The notes beneath the pieces are model-generated. The model ran no database searches. It saw only the letters and a list, made by a program, of their open reading frames with translations, and was not told where the DNA came from. From assembly GCF_000307875.1 (NCBI RefSeq), contig NZ_AJLS01000121.1, positions 39,766 through 103,765 of the forward strand: a stretch of DNA of 64,000 nucleotides, given 5' to 3'. The stretch comes from Neobacillus bataviensis LMG 21833. GTDB taxonomy: Bacteria; Bacillota; Bacilli; Bacillales; Cytobacillaceae. The translations under genes were made by a program, and so were the position numbers. Below, in pieces: positions 1 through 8,100 of the stretch (the stretch's first letter is position 1; each line of letters opens with the position of its first letter).

Positions 1-718
1 CATTTAATTGGCGAAATACAACCTTACCGAGTGCCCCAATGACTTTTCCATCCTCAAGGATTGGGATGCGGTGAACGATATATTTAATTCCATTTATTTC
101 TAAAAAGCCGCTAACCTCCGCTGTTTCTGATTCATAAACCTTTTCTAATTCCAGCTGCGGCAATACACTCGTGGCTTGCTTGTTTAGCACCGCATCTTCT
201 GAGAGATTGTATAATTCCAGGAGCGGTGGACTGACCATCGTGATGACTTTCTTTTCATCGGTCATGACGATTCCATCGAAGGCATGGTCAATCGCTGTTT
301 CTAGCGTCCTCTTTAATTTTTTTATCAATTGCAGCTCTTGTGATGTATGTAGCAACGACATCACCATATCCGTTTTCGTCAGGATCCCGACGACACGATT
401 CTGTTGATCGACGACCACACCAGTTCCAACTTTACTTTCTTTGACGAGCTCTTCAATTTTTTCATATGGGGTATTGACACTTATCTTTTCAACCTGTCTT
501 TTTATGTAATTTTTAATTGATGTTGGTAGTGGGGTTTCTTCTAACACCATTTGCTGCAAGCTGCTGCGGGTAAAAACTCCAACCGGTTGACCGCTTGCAT
601 CTGTAACAGGAAGAAGGCTCCACTTCTTTTGGTGCATAAGGGTAATTGCTTCTTTAAGGGTGGTTTCTTCAGTGACTTTAAAATCAACGGGGGTAATAAT
701 ATCTTTAAAGTGGAGCAT
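1..718 (-). CDS. CBS-CBS-PAS protein, N-terminal part (probable sigma-54 activator), cut by window edge
   Basis: An uninterrupted minus-strand frame runs from ATG at 718 to the left edge (239 codons, no stop), so the 3' end is missing. The ATG is preceded by TAGGGAGTGAAGAC, a usable ribosome site. Residues 1-60 and 70-125 form two CBS motifs (starts MLHFKDIITPVDF; second motif KISVNTPYEKIEELVKESK, then GVVVDQQNRVVGILTKTDM). A PAS-like segment follows (ETAIDHAFDGIVMTDEKKV onward). CBS pairs usually sense adenylates. CBS-PAS N-termini are typical of Firmicute sigma-54 enhancer-binding proteins (PrdR-like); the AAA+ part would lie outside the window, so that class is inferred. A sigma-54 promoter at 1945-1960, upstream of the neighbouring dehydrogenase gene, fits this reading. 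A histidine kinase or a plain CBS-PAS protein is possible. Confidence 0.75.
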   Translation of the reverse strand, partial: MLHFKDIITPVDFKVTEETTLKEAITLMHQKKWSLLPVTDASGQPVGVFTRSSLQQMVLEETPLPTSIKNYIKRQVEKISVNTPYEKIEELVKESKVGTGVVVDQQNRVVGILTKTDMVMSLLHTSQELQLIKKLKRTLETAIDHAFDGIVMTDEKKVITMVSPPLLELYNLSEDAVLNKQATSVLPQLELEKVYESETAEVSGFLEINGIKYIVHRIPILEDGKVIGALGKVVFRQLN

Positions 719-866
719 GTCTTCACTCCCTACTTTTCACATACCTCTATTGTAACAAATATGTAGGATATTTTTGAATATTTTAATAATATAAAGTTTA
801 AATTGAGAAACTTTTAAACTCTTTAATCGTAGATATTTAATGAGAAATTTTTTGAGGGGTGACATG

Positions 867-1073
867 ATGAGCGAAAAAGGCTGTATTAAATGTGGAAGCA
901 GAGAAACCGGCACAAAAGATGTAGCCATGACTGGAACGGGGTTGTCAAAAATGTTAGATATTCAACATAATAAATTTACGGTAGTTTTTTGTAAGAAATG
1001 TGGCTATTCGGAGTTTTATAATAAGAAGTCTTCGACGGCTTCAAATATTATTGATTTGTTTTTAGGAGGGTGA
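867..1073 (+). CDS. small zinc-ribbon protein
   Basis: A 68-residue protein with two CxxC knuckles (Cys6/Cys9 and Cys42/Cys45), the spacing of a zinc ribbon. The middle part (DVAMTGTGLSKMLDIQHNKF) and the aromatic end after the second knuckle match the small nucleic-acid-binding zinc-ribbon family with a GYSEFY-type tail. The ribosome site GAGGGG at 854-859 suits ATG 867; ATG 864, one codon earlier, is possible. The gene is divergent from the CBS-PAS gene and ends at a strong bidirectional terminator. The exact role is unknown; nucleic-acid binding is a family guess. Confidence 0.8.
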   Translation: MSEKGCIKCGSRETGTKDVAMTGTGLSKMLDIQHNKFTVVFCKKCGYSEFYNKKSSTASNIIDLFLGG

Positions 1074-1076
1074 TTT

Positions 1077-1120
1077 AAAAAGGAACAAAGGAAACATTTT
1101 GGCTTCCTTTGTTCCTTTTA
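1077..1120. terminator. bidirectional intrinsic terminator
   Basis: A perfect stem (AAAAGGAACAAAGGAA against TTCCTTTGTTCCTTTT) with a 10-nt loop. It has an A-run on one flank and a T-run on the other, so it can serve both the zinc-ribbon gene (+) and the convergent dehydrogenase gene (-). Confidence 0.85.
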
Positions 1121-1137
1121 AAGTAGAAAACTGAATG

Positions 1138-1905
1138 TTATTTCGGCTGCATGCGGATCGCACCATCAAGTCTGATTGTTTCTCCATTCAACATCGGATT
1201 TTCAATGATGCTTTGAACAAGTTGGGCATACTCGCTTGGGAACCCTAGTCTCGGTGGGAACGGTACCATTTTTCCAAGTGAATCCCTTGCTTCCTGTGGT
1301 AATGTATCAAACATTGGTGTGTGGAAAAGTCCCGGTGCGATGGTCATCACACGGATTCCATAGCGGGCAAGCTCTCTTGCAGTCGGCAAAGTCATTCCGA
1401 CAATTCCGCCTTTGGATGCGCTATACGCAGCCTGGCCAATTTGTCCGTCGTAGGCTGCAACCGATGCAGTATTGATCATAACGCCTCTCTCGTTTTGATT
1501 ATTTACCTCATTGCTCATCATTTTCTCAGCTGTCAAACGAATCACGTTGAAGGTTCCGATTAAATTGACATTTATAACTTTTGAAAAAAGTGCTAGATTA
1601 TGAGCGCCATTTCGGCCAAGGACTTTCTCAGCGATGCCAATCCCGGCACAATTCACAACGGTATTGATTCCACCCATAAATTCAGCGGCTTTATTAACCG
1701 CTTCTTGAATATCCTCTTCCTTCGTTACATCCGCTTTTATAAATAAAACAGCCTTCCCTAATTCGTTTTGAAGGCGAACACCATTTTCTTCTGATTGGTC
1801 AAAGATGACGGCTTTTCCCCCGTTTTGAACGATATTGCGAACTGTTGCCTCACCAAGTCCAGATGCACCGCCAGTTACAACAGCAAGACATTCTTGTATT
1901 TTCAT
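1138..1905 (-). CDS. SDR dehydrogenase, HSD10/3-hydroxyacyl-CoA dehydrogenase type 2-like
   Basis: A 255-residue classical short-chain dehydrogenase. The NAD-binding TGGASGLG is at residues 11-18, followed by Asp36 (VIFDQ), which favours NAD(H). The NAG-like motif is NCAGIG (85-90). The catalytic set is Ser148, Tyr161 and Lys165 (YSASK). The insertion [20 protein letters not shown] and the end [18 protein letters not shown] resemble the 17-beta-HSD10 group, which oxidises short branched 3-hydroxyacyl-CoAs, as in isoleucine or fatty-acid breakdown. It reads from a sigma-54 promoter at 1945-1960, with ribosome site GAGGAGGAT just before the ATG. Substrate is inferred from family only. Confidence 0.85.
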   Translation of the reverse strand: MKIQECLAVVTGGASGLGEATVRNIVQNGGKAVIFDQSEENGVRLQNELGKAVLFIKADVTKEEDIQEAVNKAAEFMGGINTVVNCAGIGIAEKVLGRNGAHNLALFSKVINVNLIGTFNVIRLTAEKMMSNEVNNQNERGVMINTASVAAYDGQIGQAAYSASKGGIVGMTLPTARELARYGIRVMTIAPGLFHTPMFDTLPQEARDSLGKMVPFPPRLGFPSEYAQLVQSIIENPMLNGETIRLDGAIRMQPK

Positions 1906-1944
1906 TATTTTATCCTCCTCACATCATTTCCTAATTACTACTTT

Positions 1945-1960
1945 GCAAGAATTATGCCAA
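1945..1960 (-). promoter_or_regulatory. sigma-54 (SigL) -24/-12 promoter
   Basis: Minus strand reads TTGGCATAATTCTTGC: GG and GC elements with the obligatory 10-nt spacing (TTGGCA-N6-TTGC). It lies 40 nt upstream of the HSD10-like start codon. Three further sites of the same TTGGCAT-N5-TTGC form occur in this window, which strengthens the call. Confidence 0.8.
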
Positions 1961-1965
1961 TTTAG

Positions 1966-1987
1966 TGCCTAATAGAGGGTTTAGGCA
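1966..1987. promoter_or_regulatory. dyad TGCCTAA-N8-TTAGGCA next to the sigma-54 promoter
   Basis: A perfect 7-bp inverted repeat with an 8-nt spacer, directly upstream (for minus-strand transcription) of the -24 element at 1945-1960. It is shaped like a protein binding site. It sits nearer to the promoter than a normal enhancer site, so it could bind an activator, an architectural protein or a repressor. Confidence 0.55.
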
Positions 1988-2062
1988 ATTCAAGCAGTAT
2001 CTTTCTTTCAATGTATATGGTTTGGACAGTTTTTTATAATAATGTTCAAAAATTGTACAGTG

Positions 2063-2107
2063 AAAAAGGCCGGCCCCCCATGATCAAAATGAGGCCCCGA
2101 CCTTTTT
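2063..2107 (-). terminator. intrinsic terminator of the MFS gene
   Basis: On the minus strand AAAAAGGTCGG pairs with CCGGCCTTTTT (11 bp, one G-U) around a GC-rich loop, with a T-tract at the end. The left arm overlaps the last codons of the MFS gene. Confidence 0.7.
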
Positions 2108-3295
2108 CTTTGAAACTATGTTTTCCCTTGAAGCAATCCGCTTTTTTCTTTCAATTAATAAAACTAATACAATGGCGGCAATTAAAAATAGACTAGCAAC
2201 CCGGAAGATGGAGGCAATATCTACAAATTGGGCGAGAATCCCAAAAATGAGTCCGCTTAAACCAATCCCCAAATCGATAGATGAGAAGATCATTCCATTG
2301 GCTACACCGCGCCGATGAGTTGGCGTCATTAATAAAGCCCAGGATTGCAGTGTCGGGATTAAGCAGCCAAAGCCAATACCAAATAACACACCGGCAATGG
2401 AAATAAAAAGACTCGAATGAGCAAAGGAGAGCACCCATATTCCAATAAATGTCGCGGATGTACAGAATAGTACAAGTCCTATCGGCCCTTTCTCATCAAA
2501 CCATTTTCCTGCGATGGGTCTTGCCAATGTAGCCATAATCGCATTAAACATATAGAATAAAAAGATTTGCTCAATTCCCCGCTCCTGCCCAAAGATGACG
2601 ATAAACGTCGCAACAGCCCCATATCCAAGATTAATGATGATCGTTATAAACGCAGGGAACCAGCTAGATTTTTCTACAGATGACCCTATATAAGAGAATT
2701 TTAGTTCCTCTTTTCGTGTATTTAATACACCTTCAGGAGTTTGATAACGGACAAGCGCCAGCAAAATAACCGCAATCACCCCTAATATTGCCGAGATATA
2801 AATGAGATTTGTAAAAGAAGTAATTTTATATAAAAAGATTCCTAGGCTTGGGGCAATAATCATGCCAATGGTAATCGAAAGACCGAAATAGCCCATTCCT
2901 TCCCCGAGCCGGGAATTAGGAATCACGTCAACTGCAGCCGTACCATTAACTGTGGTTGACCAGCCCCAGACTAAACCATGTACGAAGCGGAATAAAAGAA
3001 AAATCACCACAACTTGTGAGATGGGATATAGGATTGTGATCAGTAAGAGCATTACAGCTCCAGTTATGACAAGCGATTTTCTAGGCTTGTATTCCAGCAT
3101 AAAGCCGATAAATGGCCGGCTAAGTACAGCTCCAATCGAAAACAATGCCGTCACTAAGCCTATTTCTAGACCTGATGCCCCTATTGATTTTATATATGGT
3201 GGCAGGGTTGGAATAAGCATTTGAAATGACATAAACACAAATAAGTTCCCTACCATGAGCATGATAAACGACTTTGTCCACAAACGCTCTTTCAA
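2084..3295 (-). CDS. MFS transporter (drug/sugar efflux type)
   Basis: A 403-residue protein with about 12 hydrophobic segments. An MFS signature is seen in loop 2-3 (SRPFIGFMLEYKPRKSL), with an equivalent repeat in the second half (ARPIAGKWFDEKGPIGL). This is the layout of Bacillus efflux permeases of the YfhI/YttB kind. The start is TTG with ribosome site AGGAGGGGA. Substrate unknown. It is on the same strand as the HSD10-like gene but separated by a terminator, so it is probably its own transcript. Confidence 0.85.
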   Translation of the reverse strand: MKERLWTKSFIMLMVGNLFVFMSFQMLIPTLPPYIKSIGASGLEIGLVTALFSIGAVLSRPFIGFMLEYKPRKSLVITGAVMLLLITILYPISQVVVIFLLFRFVHGLVWGWSTTVNGTAAVDVIPNSRLGEGMGYFGLSITIGMIIAPSLGIFLYKITSFTNLIYISAILGVIAVILLALVRYQTPEGVLNTRKEELKFSYIGSSVEKSSWFPAFITIIINLGYGAVATFIVIFGQERGIEQIFLFYMFNAIMATLARPIAGKWFDEKGPIGLVLFCTSATFIGIWVLSFAHSSLFISIAGVLFGIGFGCLIPTLQSWALLMTPTHRRGVANGMIFSSIDLGIGLSGLIFGILAQFVDIASIFRVASLFLIAAIVLVLLIERKKRIASRENIVSKKKVGASF

Positions 3296-3573
3296 ATAAT
3301 CCCCTCCTCATTAAACAATAAAAAAGAATCTTCACCCAGAAGATCCGTTTGTAATTAGCTTATTTCGTATCACTAAATAATATCATAAAAGTCAAAAAAG
3401 ATAAATTAGAATTTTTAAATAGTGGACTTTTCCAATTTCCTTTTACCAAATTTCATAAGTCTTTTCACTTAGGACTTTTTGCATATTTTGTAGAATGATA
3501 TTTATTGAATATTCGAAATATAAGGTATTATAATAAAATTTGTAGGAAAATTACATAATAGGAGGGAAATATT

Positions 3574-4911
3574 TTGAAGTTCAAACGTTTATCTGTTTTA
3601 TTTGCACTTTTGTTGATTTTAAGTACATGCTTCTCATCTTTGGCATTTGCTACTGATAGTGATAAGCCAAGCCTTGTTGCACTAGGGGATTCGATTACTC
3701 ACGGTTGGAATCTCGATGGTGATTATTCACCTACACAACCAGTGTCACAGAACGCTTTTCCTTTTTTAATTGCGGATAGAGGATTTAATGTCACAAATAT
3801 TAGCAATGGCGGCTGGACTTCAGCTGATATACTTGCACAAGTGAAAAATTCGGCGAATGAAGAATCTATTAAAACTGCTACTATTTTTACGCTTAATATT
3901 GGGAACAATGATTTAATGAAAGCAGTAGGCCTTTCCGATATTTTAAAAAATGGTACACCCGTTGATCCTGAAACCCTCAAGCCAAATGCACTAATTGCAG
4001 CATCCCAACTTGGAGAAAATCTGATAGAAATTTTCAAAAGAATAAGATCATTAAATCCAACAGCACCTATCATTCTTTACAATCTCTACAATCCATTTGG
4101 TGAAAGTGATATCCCATTTAATAAATTCCTTAATATTATCGGGGAAGATATCGTTTCCGGCGTTAACAAAGATGTAATTGCTCCATTTAAAGCAGCGCCA
4201 GGCATATTTGTTGCTGACAGTTATTCAGTTTTTAATGGCAAGCAAAGTGAATATGTGAATCAGTTTCCATTTGATCCAATCCATCCAACTGTAAAGGGTC
4301 ACCAAACACTTGCCGGATTAGCAACAGGAATTGTTGATTCATTACTGCCAAAAGATGAACCATTGTCGGTTGAACTAACACCCTCTACAACCGAACAAGT
4401 AAATGACAAAGTTACTATAAATGTCAAAACAAATACACCAAATGTTACCGTAATGTTATGGCTTCCAGGGGAAAAGGTTGCTACTGACTTCTTAACATCG
4501 GGTACCCCGATTATTGATAACAAGTTCGATGCAACCGAAAATGGGAAATACAGTATATTAATAATGGATAATAAGCAAAGGGTAAAAGTTCAAATAATCG
4601 AGATTACTAATATTTCAAAAGATGACCCAGTAAAAGGAAATCCTGACCCAATTCCTGGAGACAGTGGCAGTAATAATCCGGCACCTGATAAAAATACGCC
4701 GACGACGCCTGTTCCAGACAATAATAAAACTTTCCAGCCAACACCAATCTCAACTAACAGCGGTGCAACTAAGACTACTACCACTAAGAGCGGAAACACA
4801 TTGCCTGATACAGCGACGTCCATGTTTAACTATATAGCATTAGGCCTCGGATTAATGGGTGCGGGATTAGTGGTCATGGAACTTAAGCGTAGAAGAAAAG
4901 AAAGTATGTAA
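3574..4911 (+). CDS. secreted SGNH/GDSL hydrolase with LPDTA sortase signal
   Basis: A 445-residue exported esterase/lipase-like enzyme. A signal peptide spans about residues 1-26 (AFA cleavage). SGNH blocks are clear: GDSIT with nucleophile Ser40, a Gly in block II, GNND at 110-113, and DPIHPT with Asp234 and His237. After the catalytic domain come a beta-rich segment (about 265-350) and a Pro/Thr/Asn-rich wall spacer. A cell-wall sorting signal closes the protein: LPDTA at 410-414, a hydrophobic helix, then KRRRKES. LPDTA suggests a sortase of the class D type rather than SrtA. The start is TTG with GGAGGG seven bases upstream. It is single-gene, followed by a strong terminator. Natural substrate (lipid, wall acetyl groups) is not evident. 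Confidence 0.88.
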   Translation: MKFKRLSVLFALLLILSTCFSSLAFATDSDKPSLVALGDSITHGWNLDGDYSPTQPVSQNAFPFLIADRGFNVTNISNGGWTSADILAQVKNSANEESIKTATIFTLNIGNNDLMKAVGLSDILKNGTPVDPETLKPNALIAASQLGENLIEIFKRIRSLNPTAPIILYNLYNPFGESDIPFNKFLNIIGEDIVSGVNKDVIAPFKAAPGIFVADSYSVFNGKQSEYVNQFPFDPIHPTVKGHQTLAGLATGIVDSLLPKDEPLSVELTPSTTEQVNDKVTINVKTNTPNVTVMLWLPGEKVATDFLTSGTPIIDNKFDATENGKYSILIMDNKQRVKVQIIEITNISKDDPVKGNPDPIPGDSGSNNPAPDKNTPTTPVPDNNKTFQPTPISTNSGATKTTTTKSGNTLPDTATSMFNYIALGLGLMGAGLVVMELKRRRKESM

Positions 4912-4932
4912 GATTACATTCAGTTTCTTGAT

Positions 4933-4968
4933 AAAGGGACAGGCCTACAGAGTAGGGCCTGTCTTTCA
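4933..4968 (+). terminator. intrinsic terminator
   Basis: GGACAGGCC and GGGCCTGTC arms with a short loop, followed by TTTC, after the SGNH hydrolase stop. Confidence 0.75.
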
Positions 4969-5052
4969 CTTTATCCACTTAAAAGTGATGAATATTTTAC
5001 CTTTAATACGGTATTATTAAGTTAGATTATCCATTTAAAACGGAGGGTTCAG

Positions 5053-6015
5053 ATGAAGAAAAGGAAAATCGTAATCACACAAAATTTGGAACACGGCCAC
5101 ATCGAACAAATTAAAAACGTTATCCCCGATTGGGAACTAATTGTAAGTAAAGATAAAGAAATCTATCTGAAGCACGCAAAGGATGCTGAAATTATTGCAG
5201 GCTGGAAAAAGGGGCTTGAAGAATTTTGCCTTGGCCAGGAGTCAAAGCTAAAATGGCTGCAAACCTGGAGTGCCGGTGTTGATTCCTTGCCGCTTGAAAC
5301 AATACAATCGAGAAATATTACTTTAACTAGTGCAAATGGTGTCCATGCTTACCCCATTTCCGAAACCATTTTTGCCTTAATGCTTGGCTTAACGCGAAAA
5401 ATCCATACATATGTGAAAAACCAGCAAGCGAAGACGTGGCATCATGCCCATATGGGGTTGGAGTTGCATGAGAAAACCATTGGGATTATTGGCGTTGGAG
5501 AGATTGGTAAAGAAACAGCGAAAATCGCCAAAGCCTTCGGGATGAATATTCTTGGTGTCAGGCACTCTGGGAAGCCTGTTGACAATGTGGATGAAATGTA
5601 TACTCCAGACCAATTAGAGCTGCTGCTGCCAAAATGTGATTATGTAGTTGTAACCTTACCACATACAAAGGAAACCCATCATTTATTTGGTACTGAGCAG
5701 TTCAAGCAAATGAAAACAAGTGCCTTTTTTATTAATATCGGACGTGGAGAAATCGTTGTGGAGAAGGAGTTAGTCGAGGCATTACTGGAGGGAACCATTG
5801 CCGGTGCCGGTCTGGATGTATTTGAAAAAGAGCCGTTATATACGGAGAGTCCGTTCTGGGAAATGGAAAACGTGATTATTACCCCGCACACTTCAGGTTC
5901 TACTGAGTTCTATAATAAGCGTGTTGTCGAAAACATCTTCATTCCGAACTTAAAGGATTATATTTCTGGAAAAACTCCATCCATCAATCTTGTAGATTTT
6001 TCAAAAGGATATTAA
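5053..6015 (+). CDS. D-isomer-specific 2-hydroxyacid dehydrogenase
   Basis: A 320-residue NAD(P)-dependent reductase of the 2-ketoacid/2-hydroxyacid family (phosphoglycerate dehydrogenase-like). The nucleotide-binding loop is GVGEIGKETA. The substrate/cofactor Arg is in NIGRGEIV, the Glu in LDVFEKEPL, and the catalytic His in ITPHTSGST. The protein is short, with no ACT domain, so it is not SerA. It most resembles the CtBP-like stand-alone dehydrogenases of Bacillus. The ribosome site CGGAGGG precedes the ATG. A monocistronic layout is indicated by terminators on both sides. Substrate cannot be read from sequence. Confidence 0.88.
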   Translation: MKKRKIVITQNLEHGHIEQIKNVIPDWELIVSKDKEIYLKHAKDAEIIAGWKKGLEEFCLGQESKLKWLQTWSAGVDSLPLETIQSRNITLTSANGVHAYPISETIFALMLGLTRKIHTYVKNQQAKTWHHAHMGLELHEKTIGIIGVGEIGKETAKIAKAFGMNILGVRHSGKPVDNVDEMYTPDQLELLLPKCDYVVVTLPHTKETHHLFGTEQFKQMKTSAFFINIGRGEIVVEKELVEALLEGTIAGAGLDVFEKEPLYTESPFWEMENVIITPHTSGSTEFYNKRVVENIFIPNLKDYISGKTPSINLVDFSKGY

Positions 6016-6022
6016 ATGCAGA

Positions 6023-6060
6023 AAGCAGTGGACTTCGTTCTTGAAATCCACTGCTTCCTT
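6023..6060 (+). terminator. intrinsic terminator
   Basis: AAGCAGTGGA pairs with TCCACTGCTT, then a T-rich tail reaching the convergent small gene. Confidence 0.75.
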
Positions 6061-6278
6061 TATTTCTTTTTCTTTTTTGCATTATCAACCACAAACTTAC
6101 TTTTAGTAACGGTTTCAACAACCACTTGTACATGAACAATTTTTTCATCAACATTAGTAACACTTGTGACTTTTGCTTTACGACCTTTAATTTTTAAATC
6201 TTCCCCTTCGGTTGGAACACGGTTCAGAAGCTGACTTAATAACAAATTCTTCTTTTCAAAAAAGTGAACAGCAAACAT
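6060..6278 (-). CDS. small conserved-looking protein, function unknown
   Basis: A 72-residue protein starting at ATG 6278, chosen because AGGGGAG lies six bases upstream. The frame extends further (to 6341) but without a ribosome site. The middle (NRVPTEGEDLKIKGRKAKV) followed by two beta strands (VTSVTNVDEKIVHVQVVVE) suggests a small beta-barrel. It ends in a five-lysine tail. No family recognised. It is convergent with the dehydrogenase and just downstream of the ABC permease gene. Confidence 0.65.
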   Translation of the reverse strand: MFAVHFFEKKNLLLSQLLNRVPTEGEDLKIKGRKAKVTSVTNVDEKIVHVQVVVETVTKSKFVVDNAKKKKK

Positions 6279-6362
6279 ATTGTTCTCCCCTATTTCAAAT
6301 GGAATATGTGCATCCTTCCATATAAAATATAGGATTTTCAATTGATTTAGACCAATTACCTT

Positions 6363-7055
6363 TTAATTGACATCAACTTTTTCAATATTCCTAATGGAAA
6401 AGTAAGCGATTAAGCAACCAATAACAGCGAGTGAAATGGGAATAGCAATAAATGAGAAAACTGTTACATCATTGCTTGTTGAACTAGTAAGTGACACCAA
6501 GATAATCGCTGATACGATGGTTGTTGGTACTGACTTTTTTCTCATCCCAAAAAACAGTGGAATCAAGGCCATACCTGCCGACGCAATGGCTCCAAGGGTC
6601 ATGGCGATCAATCCGTCCGTTAACACTTTAGCTGTTAAGGCCTTAGGAACAAAGTGTAGAAAGGAATCAGCTAAATAAAAGGCACTACCGACTAAAATAT
6701 TAGAAAAGAAAATTGTTAAAAATGTAAAACCGGCGACGATTAGTAATTTTGCGATCATGATTTTCTTCCGTTTAATTGGATACATGAACATTAATGTGAT
6801 GGATTTACTTTTATACTCTTCAATGAAAAGCCTTGCAATGAGGACTGATGCAAAAATAGTAAACGCTGCTCGAATTAAGCTGCCGAAATCTGCAAAGGCG
6901 GATTCATAGCTTACGAAGGCAATGTTACCATCACTTTTTTCACCGAAATAGATCAAACATAAGAAGCCCATAATCACGAAATTGGTAATCAATACCCCTT
7001 TTAAGTAGGAATATAATTTGAATTTCTTAATTTCAAGACTGATTAATTTACGCAC
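6363..7055 (-). CDS. ABC-2 type permease (YcbO-like)
   Basis: A membrane protein of about 230 residues with six hydrophobic segments, the layout of BcrB/lantibiotic-immunity type permeases. GTG 7055 is preferred because GGGGGCGG lies six bases upstream; it overlaps the ATPase stop by 8 nt. An ATG at 7070 in the same frame is the alternative. With the ATPase, kinase and regulator genes upstream it forms a cluster with the order and sizes of B. subtilis ycbL-ycbM-ycbN-ycbO. Likely role: export or immunity against a membrane-active compound (inferred). Confidence 0.82.
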   Translation of the reverse strand: MRKLISLEIKKFKLYSYLKGVLITNFVIMGFLCLIYFGEKSDGNIAFVSYESAFADFGSLIRAAFTIFASVLIARLFIEEYKSKSITLMFMYPIKRKKIMIAKLLIVAGFTFLTIFFSNILVGSAFYLADSFLHFVPKALTAKVLTDGLIAMTLGAIASAGMALIPLFFGMRKKSVPTTIVSAIILVSLTSSTSNDVTVFSFIAIPISLAVIGCLIAYFSIRNIEKVDVN

Positions 7056-7971
7056 TGATTCCGCCCCCATTGATTAATGTTAAGAAGTAATCCTCAAGTG
7101 AATGATTCTTTTTATTGATTTCTTCGACCATGACTCCGTTTAATATTAACTCCTTGGATATTTCTGATTGTGACGCTCCTGTATCATAGATTCTAAAACG
7201 CGCCTCGCCGATTACTTTAAAGTTTGTCAAGTGAAGAATTTCATCAAGGACATAAAATGCCTTTTTCACATCGTTAACCACGAGTTCGATATACTCAGTA
7301 TTTTGTTCGTGGATTTCTTCTATCGAAACCTCTTTAATTAATTTGCCGTCACTGATCACGCCAATTGTATCAGCAACTTGCTCCATTTCCCCAAGAATAT
7401 GGGATGAGATTAGCATCGTAATCCCATATTCACGGCAGAGCATATGGAATAAGTCACGCAGTTCTTTGATCCCCACTGGATCGAGACCATTAATCGGTTC
7501 ATCTAGGATTAACAGCTCCGGTTTGGTAATAATTGCACGGGCGATTCCGAGTCGCTGCTTCATTCCAAGTGAGAAATCTTTCACTGATTTATTTTCAATA
7601 TCTTTTAATTTTACTAAATCAAGGGCTGCATCAATCGCCTTTTTGTCATAAAAGCCCATATACTCACAGTGCAGCTCCAGATTTTCGCGGGCCGTCAGCC
7701 GGTCGTAGAAAACAGGATATTCGATAATGCTTCCCATCCGCTTTAACACTTCATAAGAGGTGTTGGTCAGCTTTTCACCAAAGATCTCAATTTCACCGCT
7801 CGTTGGCTTCACCAGATTTGTCAGCATCTTCATGATCGTTGTTTTACCCGCTCCGTTTGGTCCAAGAAATCCGTAAATCTCGCCCTTTTTTACCTTCATA
7901 TTGACATTTGAAACAACTTCCTTGCCCTCATAGGTTTTTGTCAATTGGTTGGTTTTAATAATGTAGCTCAT
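7048..7971 (-). CDS. ABC transporter ATP-binding protein (YcbN/BcrA-like)
   Basis: A 307-residue ATPase. Walker A is GPNGAGKT (about 37-44), the signature is FSLGMKQRLGIARA, and Walker B is LLILDEPINGLD followed by a switch His in ISSHILGEM. The roughly 90-residue C-terminal extension after the ATPase fold is typical of BcrA/lantibiotic-immunity ATPases. It is translationally coupled to the permease. Length 307 equals that recalled for B. subtilis YcbN. Confidence 0.9.
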   Translation of the reverse strand: MSYIIKTNQLTKTYEGKEVVSNVNMKVKKGEIYGFLGPNGAGKTTIMKMLTNLVKPTSGEIEIFGEKLTNTSYEVLKRMGSIIEYPVFYDRLTARENLELHCEYMGFYDKKAIDAALDLVKLKDIENKSVKDFSLGMKQRLGIARAIITKPELLILDEPINGLDPVGIKELRDLFHMLCREYGITMLISSHILGEMEQVADTIGVISDGKLIKEVSIEEIHEQNTEYIELVVNDVKKAFYVLDEILHLTNFKVIGEARFRIYDTGASQSEISKELILNGVMVEEINKKNHSLEDYFLTLINGGGISA

Positions 7972-8067
7972 TTTGTTCAGCTCCCCTTCGTCTTAACTAA
8001 TTCTTATTCTAGTCATTAGTGTTTTCTTTTTTATTACTCAAATCTTACGAAAATCTTAAGATGAAGA

Positions 8068-8093
8068 AAGGGTAGCCTGCGAAAGGCTCCCTT
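8068..8093 (-). terminator. weak terminator-like hairpin after the kinase gene
   Basis: AAGGGAGCC and GGCTACCCTT pair with one bulge, followed by TTCTTCATCTT on the minus strand. It sits between the kinase and the ATPase gene, so it may reduce rather than stop read-through. Confidence 0.5.
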
Positions 8094-8100
8094 AGCTGTT

